Part shown: positions 1 through 8,897 of the stretch, in pieces
How the letters are laid out: each line of letters starts with the position of its first letter
Numbering within the stretch: the stretch's first letter is position 1
Source: Xanthobacteraceae bacterium
GTDB lineage: Bacteria; Pseudomonadota; Alphaproteobacteria; Rhizobiales; Xanthobacteraceae
Reading direction: 5' to 3'
Assembly: GCA_020441545.1 (NCBI GenBank)
Contig: JAGRLZ010000101.1
Coordinates: 1-34,119, forward strand
DNA length: 34,119 nucleotides
The notes under the pieces: generated by a model
Database searches by the model: none
What the model saw: only the letters and a program-made list of their open reading frames with translations
Told to the model about the DNA's origin: nothing
Position numbers and translations under genes: made by a program

Positions 1-699
1 GGGCCGCTTGCGGGTGGTGCGCTGTTCGATGCGCTTCTTGTCGGTACCGACCTCGATGATCCGCTGCACATAGATGCCGGGCGTGTGGATGAGGTCGGGA
101 TCGATCTCGCCCGCCGGCACCAGGTGCTCGACCTCGGCCACCGTGATCTTCGCCGCCGTCGCCATCATCGGATTGAAGTTGCGCGCCGTCTTCCGGTAGA
201 CGAGATTGCCGGCGGTGTCGCCCTTCCAGGCATGGACGATGGCGAGGTCGCCGAACAGTCCGCGCTCCATCAGGTACTTCTCGCCGTCGAATTCACGCAC
301 TTCCTTGCCCTCGGCGATCAGGGTGCCGACGCCGGTCTTGGTGAAGAAGGCCGGGATGCCGGCGCCGCCAGCGCGGATGCGCTCGGCCAGCGTGCCCTGC
401 GGACAGAACTCCAGTTCCAGCTCGCCGGCCAGGAACTGCTGCGCGAACAGCTTGTTCTCGCCGACATAGGACGAGATCATCTTCTTGATCTGACGCGTTT
501 CCAGCAGCCGGCTGAGCCCGATGCCATCGACGCCCGCGTTGTTGGACACCACGGTCAGATCCTTGACGCCGGACTCGCGCAACGCATCCGACAGCGCCTC
601 GGCGATGCCGCACAGGCCGAAACCTCCCGACATAACCATCATGCCGTCCTTGAGGATGCCATCGAATGCCGATTTGGCGTCGGGAAAAACCTTGTTCAT
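1..699 (-). CDS. scoA: 3-oxoacid CoA-transferase subunit A (SCOT alpha), 3' end cut by window
   Basis: The reading frame opens with ATG at 699 and runs off the left edge after 233 codons. The usual subunit is about 230-240 residues, so only a few residues and the stop are missing. It matches the alpha half of succinyl-CoA:3-ketoacid CoA transferase: an N-terminal MVMSGGFGLCG glycine loop, SNNAGVDGIGL, the MISSYVGEN segment, FCPQGTLAERIRAGGAGIP and RKTARNFNP are all hallmarks of the family. The enzyme moves CoA from succinyl-CoA to acetoacetate or a similar 3-oxoacid in ketone body and aromatic catabolism. The catalytic glutamate lies in the beta subunit, expected just beyond the window edge on the same strand. 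A close relative such as 3-oxoadipate CoA-transferase (pcaI) cannot be excluded, but the human SCOT-like motifs favour the assignment given. Confidence 0.92.
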   Translation of the reverse strand, partial: MNKVFPDAKSAFDGILKDGMMVMSGGFGLCGIAEALSDALRESGVKDLTVVSNNAGVDGIGLSRLLETRQIKKMISSYVGENKLFAQQFLAGELELEFCPQGTLAERIRAGGAGIPAFFTKTGVGTLIAEGKEVREFDGEKYLMERGLFGDLAIVHAWKGDTAGNLVYRKTARNFNPMMATAAKITVAEVEHLVPAGEIDPDLIHTPGIYVQRIIEVGTDKKRIEQRTTRKRP

Positions 700-796
700 G
701 AGGATATGACCTGATCGAGGAAAGACGCTGAACGTCAGTTGCGCCGGATGGCGGCCGGTGTCACCGCGAGACGGGTGCCGAATTCGGGGAACACGA

Positions 797-826
797 CTAT
801 TAGGCGAATTCGTTGCAAGCCGTCAA
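797..826 (-). promoter_or_regulatory. possible sigma-70 promoter of the CoA-transferase gene
   Basis: On the minus strand a TTGACG hexamer (826-821) is followed after 18 bp by TAATAG (802-797). The predicted start near 790 leaves a leader of about 90 nt before the ATG at 699. The -35 is good and the -10 is weak, so this is tentative. The rest of the gap 700-934 shows nothing else I can support. Confidence 0.3.
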
Positions 827-934
827 TCATTGGGCATTTGCTCCTAGCCGGCCCCGAATCCGCGGAAAGGGGCGCCATCATGCCGCGCCCTCGAGCGCGA
901 CGATGCGGCGAACCTCCGGATCGCCATACCGGCC

Positions 935-2962
935 TTGAAAGCGTCAAGAAAACCGATCAAGTTGGGCCCCGAATTGGTCGCGCGGCGAGCCCGCGCGGCG
1001 CATTTGTCGCCAACCGATCCGGATGCCCCGTTGACCTTCGCCCAAGGAATGAAACGCCTCGGGTTGCCGCTCGCGGCAATTCTTGGCGTGCTGATGGCCG
1101 CGCTTGCGGGCCTGTCCTTGCTGCTCGATCGCAATGCGCTGCGCGAGGCGGTGGAGAACCAGATCCGCGCCGTCACCGGCCTCGACCTCGTGGTCAATGG
1201 CGCGATCGACATCGTGGTCTTTCCGCAGAGCCATGTCACCTTCCACAATGTCGGTTTGAAGGGCGCCGCCGCCATCGATCCGGCGCTGTCGGTCGATGTG
1301 CTGACCGCCAACCTGCGGCTGCTGCCGCTTCTGATGCGGCGTTTCCAGATCGCCGATCTCGAAATGCTGCGGCCGCGGATCCGCGTGGTGCGGGAGGCGG
1401 ACGGGCGCAGCAACTGGACACCCTTCATCGAGACGCTGACCCGCACCGTGAAACCCGGTGCGTCCAACGTGCTGTCGTTCTCCGAGATCCGCATCCAGGA
1501 CGGCGTGCTGGTCTATCGTGACCGGGCCAAGGACCAGTTCGAAACCGTCGAGGACATCGACCTGTCGCTGGCCTGGCCGTCGATCTCCAGGTCCTTTGCC
1601 GCCACCGGCCAGTTCGACTGGCGCGGACAGCGGGTCGACGGCAGCATCAGCGTCGCCGATTTTCTCGCCTCGCTGTCCGGCGAACGCAGCGGCCTCAAGG
1701 TCCGCATAGCCGCGCCCTCCCTGAAGCTGGCCTTCGACGGCGCGGTCGCCAACCGCACCAGCCTGATGATGGAAGGCACCCTCACCGCCGACACCAGTTC
1801 GCTGCGCGGCGCGTTGCGCTGGTTCGGGCAGGATCCGCCCGGCGGCGGCTTCGGCCGTTTCGCGCTGAAGGCGCGCGCCAACCTGGTCGGCCCCTCGGTC
1901 GCGCTCACCAACGTCAATGTCGAACTCGACGACAACATCGCCGAGGGCGTCATGACCTACAGCAACAACGGCCGCCAGACGCTGCAGGCGACGCTCGCCG
2001 CCGGCGCCATCGACCTGACGCCCTACATCAGCACGTTCCGCCTGCTGGCCAGCGGCGCGCGCGACTGGAACCGGCAGCTGTTCGATCTCAGCGCGCTGTC
2101 CGGCACCGACCTCGACATGCGGCTGTCGGCGGCCAAGGTGACGGTCGGCTCGTCGAAATTCGGACGCACGGCGCTTGGCGCCAACCTGCGCGGCGGCACG
2201 CTGGCGCTGAGCATCGGCGAGGCGCAGATGTTCGAAGGCATCGCCAAGGGTTCGCTCAGCATCGCCCACGCCAGCAACGGCGCCGAGGTCAAGGCCCAGT
2301 TCCAGTTCACCGACGTCGACCTGCAGACCTGCGCCAGCGAACTGTTCGGAATCCACAAGCTCTCGGGCCGCGGCACGCTCAACATGGCGCTGGCCGCCTC
2401 CGGCGCCAGCCCGTTCGGCCTCGCCCAGTCGCTGGACGGCACCATGACCGTGACCGGGCACGACGGCGCCATCAACGGCTTCAACGTCGAACAGTTGCTC
2501 AAGCGGCTGGAGCGCCGGCCACTGTCCGGCGGCGGCCATTTCCGCAGCGGCCGCACCCCGTTCGACACGCTCAAGGTGTCGATCCGTTTCAGCAACGGCA
2601 CCGCGACCGCGGAGAACGTGCAGATCGACGGTCCGCGCACCCGCCTGGCGCTGAACGGCACGGCCTCGGTGCCGCTCCGCGAATATGACCTCAAGGGCGT
2701 CGCCAGCCTGGTCTCCGCCCCCGGCAGCGAGCCGGCTTTCGAACTGCCGTTCGTCGTGCAGGGACCATGGGACGACCCGCTGATCTTTCCCGATCCGGTC
2801 AGCCTGATCCGCCGCTCGCCGGCCTCGGCGCCGCTTCTGGAGGCGGTGAAGGATCGTTCGACCCGCGAGGCGGTCCGCTCGGTGCTGGAACGGCTGACCG
2901 GCCAGAAGCTCAAGCCGGCGGCGACGGTGCAGCCGGACGGCGCGGCGCCGAAAGCGAACTGA
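935..2962 (+). CDS. AsmA family protein
   Basis: A 675-residue protein with one N-terminal membrane segment at about residues 43-64, followed by a long domain rich in beta structure. Residues just after the membrane segment (NQIRAVTGLDLVVNG, then a DVLTANLRLLPLLMRRFQIADLE-like stretch) are the standard AsmA opening. The second half carries an AsmA-type motif in which low-level repeats alternate with glycine turns (for example ALSIGEAQMFEG). Family members are inner-membrane-anchored periplasmic proteins related to repeating beta-groove lipid-transfer proteins and affect outer-membrane assembly and lipid transport. The longest frame begins at a TTG (935). An ATG at 1049 (residue 39) is an alternative, but its AAGGA lies too close to act well. 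The gene converges with the ABC transporter operon 35 bp downstream and stands alone. Its exact substrate is unknown. Confidence 0.85.
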   Translation: MKASRKPIKLGPELVARRARAAHLSPTDPDAPLTFAQGMKRLGLPLAAILGVLMAALAGLSLLLDRNALREAVENQIRAVTGLDLVVNGAIDIVVFPQSHVTFHNVGLKGAAAIDPALSVDVLTANLRLLPLLMRRFQIADLEMLRPRIRVVREADGRSNWTPFIETLTRTVKPGASNVLSFSEIRIQDGVLVYRDRAKDQFETVEDIDLSLAWPSISRSFAATGQFDWRGQRVDGSISVADFLASLSGERSGLKVRIAAPSLKLAFDGAVANRTSLMMEGTLTADTSSLRGALRWFGQDPPGGGFGRFALKARANLVGPSVALTNVNVELDDNIAEGVMTYSNNGRQTLQATLAAGAIDLTPYISTFRLLASGARDWNRQLFDLSALSGTDLDMRLSAAKVTVGSSKFGRTALGANLRGGTLALSIGEAQMFEGIAKGSLSIAHASNGAEVKAQFQFTDVDLQTCASELFGIHKLSGRGTLNMALAASGASPFGLAQSLDGTMTVTGHDGAINGFNVEQLLKRLERRPLSGGGHFRSGRTPFDTLKVSIRFSNGTATAENVQIDGPRTRLALNGTASVPLREYDLKGVASLVSAPGSEPAFELPFVVQGPWDDPLIFPDPVSLIRRSPASAPLLEAVKDRSTREAVRSVLERLTGQKLKPAATVQPDGAAPKAN

Positions 2963-2997
2963 AAACCTTTTCCCGGAAGCCGCGACGGGCTGCCGCC

Positions 2998-3816
2998 TCA
3001 CATTGGCGCGGCGTTGCCGCCGCGGCCGCTCGACAGCTTCGAGGCCATCGACGCCGCGACGATCAGGATCGCGATCGACCCGACGATCAGCGAGCAGATC
3101 GCGTTGATCTCGGGCTTCACGCCGAGCCGCACCTCGGAATAGATGCGGATCGGCAGCGTGGTCGCCCCCGGACCCGTCGTGAAGCTCGCGATCACCAGAT
3201 CATCCAGCGACAGCGTGAACGCCAGCATCCAGCCGGCGGCGATCGCCGGTGCGATCAGCGGCAGCGTCACCGACAGGAAGGCGCGCAGCGGATCGCAGCC
3301 GAGATCCATCGCCGCCTCCTCGAGGCCGCGGTCGAGCGCGCCGAGCCGCGACTGCACGATCACCGTGACGAAGCACATCGTCAGCGTGGTGTGCGCCACC
3401 GTCACGGTCCAGAACCCGCGCTCGGCGCCGAGCGCCACGAACAGCAGCAGCAGCGACAGCCCGGTGATGACTTCCGGCATCACCAGCGGGGCATAGAGCA
3501 TGCCGGAGAACAGCGTGCGGCCGCGGAAGCCTTCGCCGCGGGTCAATGCCACGGCGGCGAGCGTGCCGAGCACCGTCGCCAGCGTCGCCGACACCGCCGC
3601 GACCCGCAGGCTCATGAAGGTGGCGTTCAGCATCGCCCGGTCGTTGAAGAATTCGACGTACCAGCGCAGCGACCAGCCGCCCCACACCGTCACCAGTTGC
3701 GAGGCGTTGAACGAATAGATCACCAGGATGACGATCGGCAGGTACAGGAACGCCAGCCCCAGCGCCAGCGCGGCGATGTTGAAGCGCGAGACGCGCGCGA
3801 GCGGAGCCGCCGTCAT
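2998..3816 (-). CDS. ABC transporter permease, spermidine/putrescine (PotC/PotI) type
   Basis: A 272-residue polytopic inner-membrane protein with six predicted membrane segments, beginning IAALALGLAFLYLPIVILV. The cytoplasmic EAA loop is intact (EEAAMDLGCDPLRAF... followed by LPLIAPAI, around residues 164-190), which is where the ATPase docks. The sequence YSFNASQLVTVWGGWSLRWY resembles the PotC/PotI branch of polyamine permeases. The start is placed at ATG 3816, because the upstream permease stops at 3813 and the two share an ATGA overlap, a sign of translational coupling. It is the last gene of a three-gene operon (ATPase, permease 1, permease 2). Substrate specificity cannot be read from the permease alone; polyamines or related amines are the default inference. 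Confidence 0.88.
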   Translation of the reverse strand: MTAAPLARVSRFNIAALALGLAFLYLPIVILVIYSFNASQLVTVWGGWSLRWYVEFFNDRAMLNATFMSLRVAAVSATLATVLGTLAAVALTRGEGFRGRTLFSGMLYAPLVMPEVITGLSLLLLFVALGAERGFWTVTVAHTTLTMCFVTVIVQSRLGALDRGLEEAAMDLGCDPLRAFLSVTLPLIAPAIAAGWMLAFTLSLDDLVIASFTTGPGATTLPIRIYSEVRLGVKPEINAICSLIVGSIAILIVAASMASKLSSGRGGNAAPM

Positions 3817-4724
3817 GACCGCCTCATCTGCCGGCGCTGGAAGCGGTCGTAGACCAGAAGCGGCAGCAGCAGGATCGCCAGCAGCAGCACCGCGGTGGCG
3901 GACGCCACCGGCCAGTCGCGGTTGGTGAAGAATTCCAGCCACAGCGCCTGCCCGACCATCATCGAATCCGATCCGGCGAGCAGGTCCGGAATCACGAATT
4001 CGCCGACGATGGGGATGAAGCACAGCAGCACGCCGGCGCCGATGCCGGGCAGCGACAGCGGCACGGTAACCAGCCAGAAGGCTTGCCGCGGCGAGCTGCC
4101 GAGATCGCCGGCCGCCTCCAGCAGCGCCGGATCGAGGCGGGCCAGCGTCGCATAGAGCGGCAGGATCATGAACGGCAGATAGGAATAGACCAGCCCGAGA
4201 TACATCGCGCGGTCGGTGGCCAGCCACACCACCGGCGCGGACACGACGTGCAGCGCCAGCAGAATCTTGTTGAGCAGGCCGTCGTGCTGAAGGATGTTGA
4301 TCCAGGCATAGACGCGGATCAGGAACGAGGTCCAGAACGGCACGATCACCAGCGTCATCGCCACCGGCTGCCAGCGCCGCGGCAGCCGCGCCATCGCATA
4401 GGCGACCGGATAGCCGATCAGGAGCAGCAGGGCCGTGGCGGTGGCGGCCACCGTCAGGCTGCGCAGGCCGGCGAGGAGATAGAGATCGTCGGATGCCAGC
4501 AGCCTGAAATTGTCCAGCGACAAGGCGCCGAACGCCGCGACCAGGCCCCGCCAGCCGTCGGCCAGCATGACGACCGGCATGTAGGGCGGCTGCGCGATGG
4601 CGGCCTGCGACAGGCTGATCTTCACCACGAAGGCGAACGGCACCAGGAAGAACAGCGCCATCCACACGTAAGGCGCGATGGCGGCGAGCCGGGCCGGCCG
4701 GGTGAAGATGCGGCGCGCGCTCAT
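3813..4724 (-). CDS. ABC transporter permease, spermidine/putrescine (PotB/PotH) type
   Basis: A 303-residue inner-membrane permease. The N-terminus (RLAAIAPYVWMALFFLVPF) and the central VPFWTSFLIRVYAWINIL stretch are typical of the PotB/PotH family. The EAA loop is present (LLEAAGDLGSSPRQAFWLVT, then PLSLPGI). IVGEFVIPDLLAG is another family signature. Although the frame stays open upstream inside the ATPase gene, the start is put at ATG 4724, one base after the ATPase stop (TGA-G-ATG). That spacing and the following ATGA overlap with the second permease show a tightly coupled operon. It pairs with the second permease to form the membrane channel. Confidence 0.88.
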   Translation of the reverse strand: MSARRIFTRPARLAAIAPYVWMALFFLVPFAFVVKISLSQAAIAQPPYMPVVMLADGWRGLVAAFGALSLDNFRLLASDDLYLLAGLRSLTVAATATALLLLIGYPVAYAMARLPRRWQPVAMTLVIVPFWTSFLIRVYAWINILQHDGLLNKILLALHVVSAPVVWLATDRAMYLGLVYSYLPFMILPLYATLARLDPALLEAAGDLGSSPRQAFWLVTVPLSLPGIGAGVLLCFIPIVGEFVIPDLLAGSDSMMVGQALWLEFFTNRDWPVASATAVLLLAILLLPLLVYDRFQRRQMRRS

Positions 4725-4725
4725 C

Positions 4726-5874
4726 TCACCGCTCCAGCACGACACAATCGTCGGCGGAGAACCACGCCGCGATGCGCTGGCCGACCGGGAAGGCATCGGC
4801 GTCGAGGCGCGCGGTATTGGCCACCGAGGCGCGCAGCGTGGCGGCGTCGCCATCAAGCGCGACGGTGTAGAGCGACGCGCCGCCGAGATAGCCGATGTCG
4901 CGCACCACGCCCTCGAGCCGGTTGATGCTGGCGTCGGCGACATCGGCCACCGGCGGGCGGCGCGACAGCCGCACCTTCTCCGGGCGGATGGCGACCGAGA
5001 CCGCCTCGACGCCGGCCGGATCGCGCGGCGGCGTCGCGTTCAGGAGGCCGACGCCGGGCACCGCGACCGCGAAACGCCCGCCGTCGCGACGCGCGACCTT
5101 GCCGTCGAACATGTTGACGTCGCCGACGAAGCCGGCGATCCAGCGCGACACCGGCTCCTCATAGAGGTGACGGGGCGTCGCCACCTGCTCGAGCCGCCCC
5201 GCATTCATCACGCCGATGCGGTCGGCCATCGTCATCGCCTCGTCCTGATCGTGCGTCACCACGACGAAGGTGAGGCCGAGCCGGCGCTGCAGGTCGAGCA
5301 GCTCGCGCTGCGTGCTTTCGCGCAGTTTCCTGTCGAGCGCGCCCAGGGGCTCGTCGAGCAGCAGTACGCGCGGCCGCCGCGCCAGCGCGCGCGCCAGCGC
5401 TACACGCTGACGCTGCCCGCCGGACAACTGGTCGGGCTTGCGCGTCTCGAGTCCTTCGAGCCGCACCAGCGCCACCATCTCCGCCACGCGCTGGCCGATC
5501 TCCCGGCGCGGCATCCCGGCCCGCTTCAGGCCGAAGGCGATGTTGCCGGCGACGCTGAGATGCGGAAACAGCGCGTAGCTCTGGAACATCATGTTGACCG
5601 GCCGCTGATGCGGCAGCATCGGCGCGATATCGACGCCATCGAGCAGGATGCGCCCGGCATCCGGGGCTTCGAATCCGGCCAGCATCCGCAGCAGCGTGGT
5701 CTTGCCGCAACCGCTCGGCCCCAGCAGCGCGAAGAATTCGCCGGCCTTGATGTCGAGCGACAGCCCGTCCACCGCCGCGACATTGCCGAACCGCTTCACC
5801 ACCTGCTCGATCCGCAGCAACGGCCCGCCGTGACTGACGGCCTCCACCGCCGGTGTAGGAATTGCGTCCGCCAT
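4726..5874 (-). CDS. ABC transporter ATP-binding protein, PotA/PotG type
   Basis: A 382-residue ATPase. Visible motifs are Walker A GPSGCGKTT (residues 52-60), Q-loop Q98, signature LSGGQ (150-154), Walker B LLLDEP (171-176) and switch histidine H208. A C-terminal TOBE-type domain covers about residues 290-380, as in polyamine and iron importers. The start is placed at ATG 5874 because GGGGATC just upstream is a good ribosome-binding site; the frame stays open a further 43 codons without one. It is the first gene of the operon with both permeases. No periplasmic binding protein gene is within the window, which is unusual for an importer and means the binding protein must be encoded elsewhere or upstream in a separate unit. 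Confidence 0.92.
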   Translation of the reverse strand: MADAIPTPAVEAVSHGGPLLRIEQVVKRFGNVAAVDGLSLDIKAGEFFALLGPSGCGKTTLLRMLAGFEAPDAGRILLDGVDIAPMLPHQRPVNMMFQSYALFPHLSVAGNIAFGLKRAGMPRREIGQRVAEMVALVRLEGLETRKPDQLSGGQRQRVALARALARRPRVLLLDEPLGALDRKLRESTQRELLDLQRRLGLTFVVVTHDQDEAMTMADRIGVMNAGRLEQVATPRHLYEEPVSRWIAGFVGDVNMFDGKVARRDGGRFAVAVPGVGLLNATPPRDPAGVEAVSVAIRPEKVRLSRRPPVADVADASINRLEGVVRDIGYLGGASLYTVALDGDAATLRASVANTARLDADAFPVGQRIAAWFSADDCVVLER

Positions 5875-6033
5875 GATCCCCGATTTGGCCCCCGCCGATA
5901 CGTCCCCCGCGCCGCGCCACGATAGCCGCCCGTCGCATGAAAGGCGAATGGCCGCCGGGGAAACCCGGACGGCGGAGCTTCGGCTTGCCGATTGGGACGC
6001 CATGCCTCGTGCGCGCCGCGTTCCGCAACGGCC

Positions 6034-8718
6034 TCAGCAGGCCCGGCGCACCCGTGCATCGGTTGCGGCCTCGGGCAGGCCGACCGCGGCCGCATAGCGC
6101 CAGATCGGCGCCGGCTTGCCGATCAGATAGCCCTGCACCACGTCGCAACGCTCGTCGGTCAGGAACCGCAGTTGCACCTCGGTCTCGACGCCCTCGGCCA
6201 CCAGCGTCATGCCCAGGCCGTGGCCCAGCTTGATGACGGCACGGACGATCGCCTCGGACTGGGAACTGTGGCCGATATTGGCGACGAAGGCGCGATCGAT
6301 CTTGATCTTGTCGAACGGAAATTCCTGCAAATAGGTCAGCGACGAATATCCGCTGCCGAAATCGTCCATCGAAATCCCGACGCCGAGCGCCTTCAGCCGG
6401 CGCAGCAGGGCCAGCCCGCGCTCGAAGTCCTCGATCAGCACGCCCTCGGTGATTTCGAGTTCGAGCCGGCTCGGCTGCAGGCCCGTCTCCAGCAGAATCG
6501 AATGCAGCAGGCTGACCACGTCGCCGTGCATGAACTGGGCCGGCGAGAGGTTGACGGCGACCTGCAACGGATTGGGCCACGACGCCGCCTCGCGGCACGC
6601 CTCGCGCAAGATCCATTCCCCCATCTCGACGATCAGGCCGCTCTCCTCCGCCATCGGGATGAACTCGCCGGGAGGAACGAATCCCCGTGTCGGATGCACC
6701 CACCGCGCCAGCGCCTCGAAGCCGATGGTCTTGCGGCCGCCTGCGGCATCGGCCCGCGCCAGCGGCTGGTAATGCAGCAACAATTCGCCATTGCGGATGG
6801 CGCCCGCCAGTTCCTGGTGCAGCATGCGCCGGTCGCGCATCTGGCGGTCCATCTCCGGCTCGAACAGGCTGATCGAGCCGCGCGAATGCGCCTTGGCCCG
6901 GAACAGCGCGGCTTCCGAATTCGCCAGCAGCGCCGCCGGATCACGGCCGTCGCGCGGATACAGCGCGACGCCGACCGTCAGTCCGCTGCGGACCGATTTG
7001 CCGTCGATCATGAATTCATCCGTCAGCGTCCGCGCCAGGCTTTCAGCCAGCGCCATGCCCACGTCGGGCTGCGGCCCGTCGATCAACAGGCCGAACTCGT
7101 CGCCGCTGAGCCGCGCCACCACGCCGCCGGTCGCGACCGCCTCGATCCGCCGCGACACCTCGATCAGAAGCGTGTCGCCGACGGAATGGCCATAGACGTC
7201 GTTGACCTCCTTCAGCCCGTCGAGATCGACGCTGAGCACCGCGAACTGCTCGTCGGACCCGGCGCAGGCTTCGATCATCTGGGTCAGCGCCTGCAGGAAC
7301 GCGGCGCGGTTCGGCAGGTCGGTCAGGCCGTCGTGATAGGCCATATGCGCCATGCGCGATTCGGTCTGCCGGCGGTCGGTGACATCCTCGTGCGTCTTGA
7401 TGAGATATTGCGGCACACCGCTTTCGTCGCTCACCGTCACCCGCCGGGTCAGGAACAGCCGCAGGCCGTCCCTGGTGCTGATCGGGTGCTCCTCGGTGTG
7501 CATGCCGCCACTGCGAATTGCGGCATTGTCGCGGTTGACGATGAGGCTGGCCTCGCGCGGATTGAACAGGTCGGCCGATGTGAGTCCCGTCGCCTCCTCG
7601 CGGCTGCGGTTGAGGATGGCCTCCGCCTTCCGGTTCGCGAGCAGATAGCGGCGGTCGCGAACGCTTTCCACCGTGACCGAGATGGGAATGTTGTCGACCA
7701 CCAGCTCGAGGAATTTCTTCGCGTTTGCCAGTTGCTCCGACAGCGACATGCGCTCGGTCGCATCCTCGAACAGTGCGATGATGAATTCCGGCTGCCCGCG
7801 ATCGTTGCGTACCACCACCCGCGTGGTCGCCAGAATGCGTTGCGCGCCGTCGTTTTCCGACACCAGTTCGCTTGCGAACTGTCCGTCAGGCGAGTCGATG
7901 GCGGCACGGTCCGCCGCATCGATCGCGGCCGCGGTTCGCGCCGTGAACAATTCGTCCGCGCGCCGGCCGACCACCTCCGTGCGCGATCGCCCTGAGAATT
8001 TCTCGAACGCCCGGTTGGCGAAGATGTATCGACCGTCCTCGATGCATTTCGCGGCGATGCACACCGGAACATTGTCGATGACCAGTTCAAGGAAGTTCTT
8101 GGTCGATGCGAGTTGGCGCGCCAGGCGGCGCTCCTCGCTCACATCCTCATGGGAGGTCACGGCCGAACCGTTCGGCAGCCTGTGCCGCTTGATCCTGACC
8201 GCGCGATCCCCCGGAATCTCGAAGACATGCCCGCCGGGCTTGAGGGTCCACTCGTAGAACTGCTCCAGGGTGGCGTCCAGGACACTGCCCAGCTCGGCAA
8301 GCTGGACCCCCGTCAGTTTTTTGGGCAGATCGGCGCGCTTCAGGCCGTAGATTTCAAGATAGCGATCGTTGCAGAACACCACCTTGCCGGCGGCATCGAC
8401 CATCACGATGCCCTGCCCAAGATTGTTCAGGGCGCTGCTGACCATGGCATTGCGGCGCGCCTCGGCACGCCTGATCCGGTACATCGCCGCCGTGCTCCAC
8501 AGCGCGACGGCGGCAACAAAAGACAGCACGACGAGACTGCCGAGCAGGATATCGGATGACGTGCCGGCAGCGAACCCGCTCGGGACAAATCCGGCAAATA
8601 CGGGATCGGGCGACATCGCCCATGCCGGACCGGACTGCAAAACGATCGCGAGAATCCAAACCGCTGCCGAGGCTGGCCTCGATCCATTGCAGCCGGCCTG
8701 CCAGTTATTGTCAGCCAT
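6034..8718 (-). CDS. membrane-bound PAS-GGDEF-EAL protein (c-di-GMP turnover)
   Basis: An 894-residue signalling protein. It has a hydrophobic N-terminus (about residues 16-35), a membrane helix at about 56-79, three PAS domains (roughly 90-200, 205-325, 330-450), a GGDEF domain (about 455-620) and an EAL domain (about 635-880). The GGDEF signature is the variant SGDEF (538-542), and no RxxD inhibitory site precedes it. The EAL domain keeps its catalytic set: E668 in EAL, N723, E755, D785-D786 in DDFG, K806, E842 and Q862. The simplest reading is an active c-di-GMP phosphodiesterase whose GGDEF domain may be catalytic or may act as a GTP sensor, gated by the PAS domains. The ATG at 8718 has an AGGTGA ribosome-binding site. 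It is transcribed alone, divergently from the flavoprotein gene. Confidence 0.93.
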   Translation of the reverse strand: MADNNWQAGCNGSRPASAAVWILAIVLQSGPAWAMSPDPVFAGFVPSGFAAGTSSDILLGSLVVLSFVAAVALWSTAAMYRIRRAEARRNAMVSSALNNLGQGIVMVDAAGKVVFCNDRYLEIYGLKRADLPKKLTGVQLAELGSVLDATLEQFYEWTLKPGGHVFEIPGDRAVRIKRHRLPNGSAVTSHEDVSEERRLARQLASTKNFLELVIDNVPVCIAAKCIEDGRYIFANRAFEKFSGRSRTEVVGRRADELFTARTAAAIDAADRAAIDSPDGQFASELVSENDGAQRILATTRVVVRNDRGQPEFIIALFEDATERMSLSEQLANAKKFLELVVDNIPISVTVESVRDRRYLLANRKAEAILNRSREEATGLTSADLFNPREASLIVNRDNAAIRSGGMHTEEHPISTRDGLRLFLTRRVTVSDESGVPQYLIKTHEDVTDRRQTESRMAHMAYHDGLTDLPNRAAFLQALTQMIEACAGSDEQFAVLSVDLDGLKEVNDVYGHSVGDTLLIEVSRRIEAVATGGVVARLSGDEFGLLIDGPQPDVGMALAESLARTLTDEFMIDGKSVRSGLTVGVALYPRDGRDPAALLANSEAALFRAKAHSRGSISLFEPEMDRQMRDRRMLHQELAGAIRNGELLLHYQPLARADAAGGRKTIGFEALARWVHPTRGFVPPGEFIPMAEESGLIVEMGEWILREACREAASWPNPLQVAVNLSPAQFMHGDVVSLLHSILLETGLQPSRLELEITEGVLIEDFERGLALLRRLKALGVGISMDDFGSGYSSLTYLQEFPFDKIKIDRAFVANIGHSSQSEAIVRAVIKLGHGLGMTLVAEGVETEVQLRFLTDERCDVVQGYLIGKPAPIWRYAAAVGLPEAATDARVRRAC

Positions 8719-8832
8719 TATTCACCTGCGGATACCGTGGCGACTGTCTGGTGGCGGAGGTTTGGAACAAGTAAACGGGCACGCGCGGAACCCGCGAATG
8801 TGACCAAAATATGGGCAAATGCTATCGTATGC

Positions 8833-8848
8833 TTAACCGGCGGCTAAC
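8833..8848 (+). promoter_or_regulatory. CtrA-like site with one mismatch
   Basis: The sequence TTAA-N7-CTAAC lies in the 179-bp gap between the divergent GGDEF-EAL and flavoprotein genes. It differs from the alphaproteobacterial CtrA consensus TTAA-N7-TTAAC at one base. Control of a c-di-GMP gene by CtrA would make sense, but a single near-match may be chance. Confidence 0.25.
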
Positions 8849-8897
8849 GGGCGGCACCGTTTCATCGCCGGCATCGATCACGGGAGTCGGATCAGTC

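Noticed and set aside
944-3001. Long open frame on the minus strand opposite the AsmA gene
   Set aside because: Composition is Arg/Ala/Gly/His-rich with no family motifs; it is a product of high GC on the opposite strand.
5951-5975. GC-rich hairpin between the c-di-GMP gene and the ABC ATPase gene as a terminator
   Set aside because: The stem is bulged and lacks a T-run on the relevant strand, so evidence is too weak.
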